Source of the DNA: an uncultured Flavobacteriaceae bacterium | Lineage (GTDB): Bacteria > Bacteroidota > Bacteroidia > Flavobacteriales > Flavobacteriaceae | Assembly: GCA_943788095.1 (NCBI GenBank) | Contig: CALSOZ010000006.1 | Coordinates: 1-64,000 of the forward strand | Reading direction: 5' to 3' | DNA length: 64,000 bases | Shown here: positions 63,862-64,000 of the stretch, one piece after another | Numbering within the stretch: position 1 is the first letter of the stretch | Layout of the letters: every line of letters begins with the position of its first letter | Position numbers and translations under genes: made by a program | Notes under the pieces: generated by a model | Told to the model about the DNA's origin: nothing | The model's database searches: none | Seen by the model: only the letters and a program-made list of their open reading frames with translations

Positions 63862-63872
63862 TCGTCTGCGAG

Positions 63873-64000
63873 TTACATCAATTGAAATTCTGGAGCATTA
63901 ATCATTTTAGAAAATAGGGCATCGAGGCGTATTTTGACTTGCACATCAACACCCGTTTGGAGGTAGTTAATCCAAGCTGAGTTCCAATATGAGGGATCCA
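63873..64000 (-). CDS. C-terminal end of a DUF1800 protein (truncated by window edge)
   Basis: The minus-strand frame entering from the right reads YWNSAWINYLQTGVDVQVKI and then RLDALFSKMINAPEFQLM before the stop. This is the conserved end of DUF1800 proteins (MINAPEFQLM), which are nearly always encoded just upstream of DUF1501 genes. Only about 41 residues are in the window. The stop lies 11 bp before the DUF1501 start, so the two are an operon. Confidence 0.85.
   Translation of the reverse strand, partial: DPSYWNSAWINYLQTGVDVQVKIRLDALFSKMINAPEFQLM

Overview
The window is AT-rich bacterial chromosome from a member of the Flavobacteriaceae (Bacteroidota). I infer this from several independent signs. 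Promoter -7 boxes follow the Bacteroidota TAnnTTTG consensus. A type IX secretion sorting tail and a paired DUF1501/DUF1800 system are present. A class II HMG-CoA reductase sits beside a GHMP kinase. The block coaX - outer-membrane protein - TPR protein - lptC - small membrane protein - CNNM/CorC - PpiD is of a type I associate with flavobacteria. No rRNA operon, CRISPR array, prophage or plasmid backbone is visible.

Layout. 0-1.8 kb is accessory: the end of a PorT-like outer-membrane protein, a REP-associated tyrosine transposase (RAYT) between two exactly inverted 31-bp REP copies, and a ParDE toxin-antitoxin pair bracketed by a short inverted repeat. 1.9-4.1 kb holds two mevalonate-pathway genes. 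4.2-10.3 kb is a peptide-use block: a DPP IV-type peptidase, two POT peptide transporters and a periplasmic thioredoxin-like protein. 10.4-14.5 kb carries a 3'-truncated comEC, lpxB, a small membrane protein and surE. 14.6-24.4 kb has a Prc-type protease, a frameshifted OppC-like permease, urocanate hydratase, a frameshifted PLP desulfhydrase/ACC deaminase-like gene, a frameshifted peptidoglycan hydrolase lipoprotein, hemL and a CDP-alcohol phosphatidyltransferase. 25.4-36.2 kb is a mostly minus-strand envelope-biogenesis stretch (MoxR/VWA pair, PpiD, CNNM/CorC, LptC, TPR protein, outer-membrane protein, CoaX). A tRNA-Phe follows, with a remnant of a bAvd-like four-helix-bundle gene next to it. 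36.9-46.8 kb has DUF885 and M13 peptidases, a PhzF-like isomerase, ssb, nitronate monooxygenase and a LacI regulator. 46.8-49.2 kb is a second accessory island: a two-gene, translationally coupled surface/tail-fibre-like unit behind repeated promoter-like motifs. 49.2-64 kb returns to housekeeping genes (metG, LD-carboxypeptidase, yraN, mfd, tesB), a frameshifted M1 aminopeptidase, and the DUF1501/DUF1800 pair.

The most interesting unexplained structure is a ~24-bp motif present three times in the same orientation (43.5, 48.5 and 48.8 kb). Two copies lie exactly 360 bp apart and share a second CCGTTC box at an identical 41-nt spacing. One lies just upstream of the tail-fibre-like unit; the other two precede short stretches that end in intrinsic terminators, as if they drive small RNAs. 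The second gene of that unit is out of frame at a (CA)5 tract ten bases into the gene, and would be restored by losing one CA.

Caution: six genes besides the (CA)5 case need single-base indels to be read through, and five of these indels fall in one gene. Restored proteins look fully conserved, so assembly or sequencing error is at least as likely as real pseudogenes. All functional calls come from motif reading without database searches.
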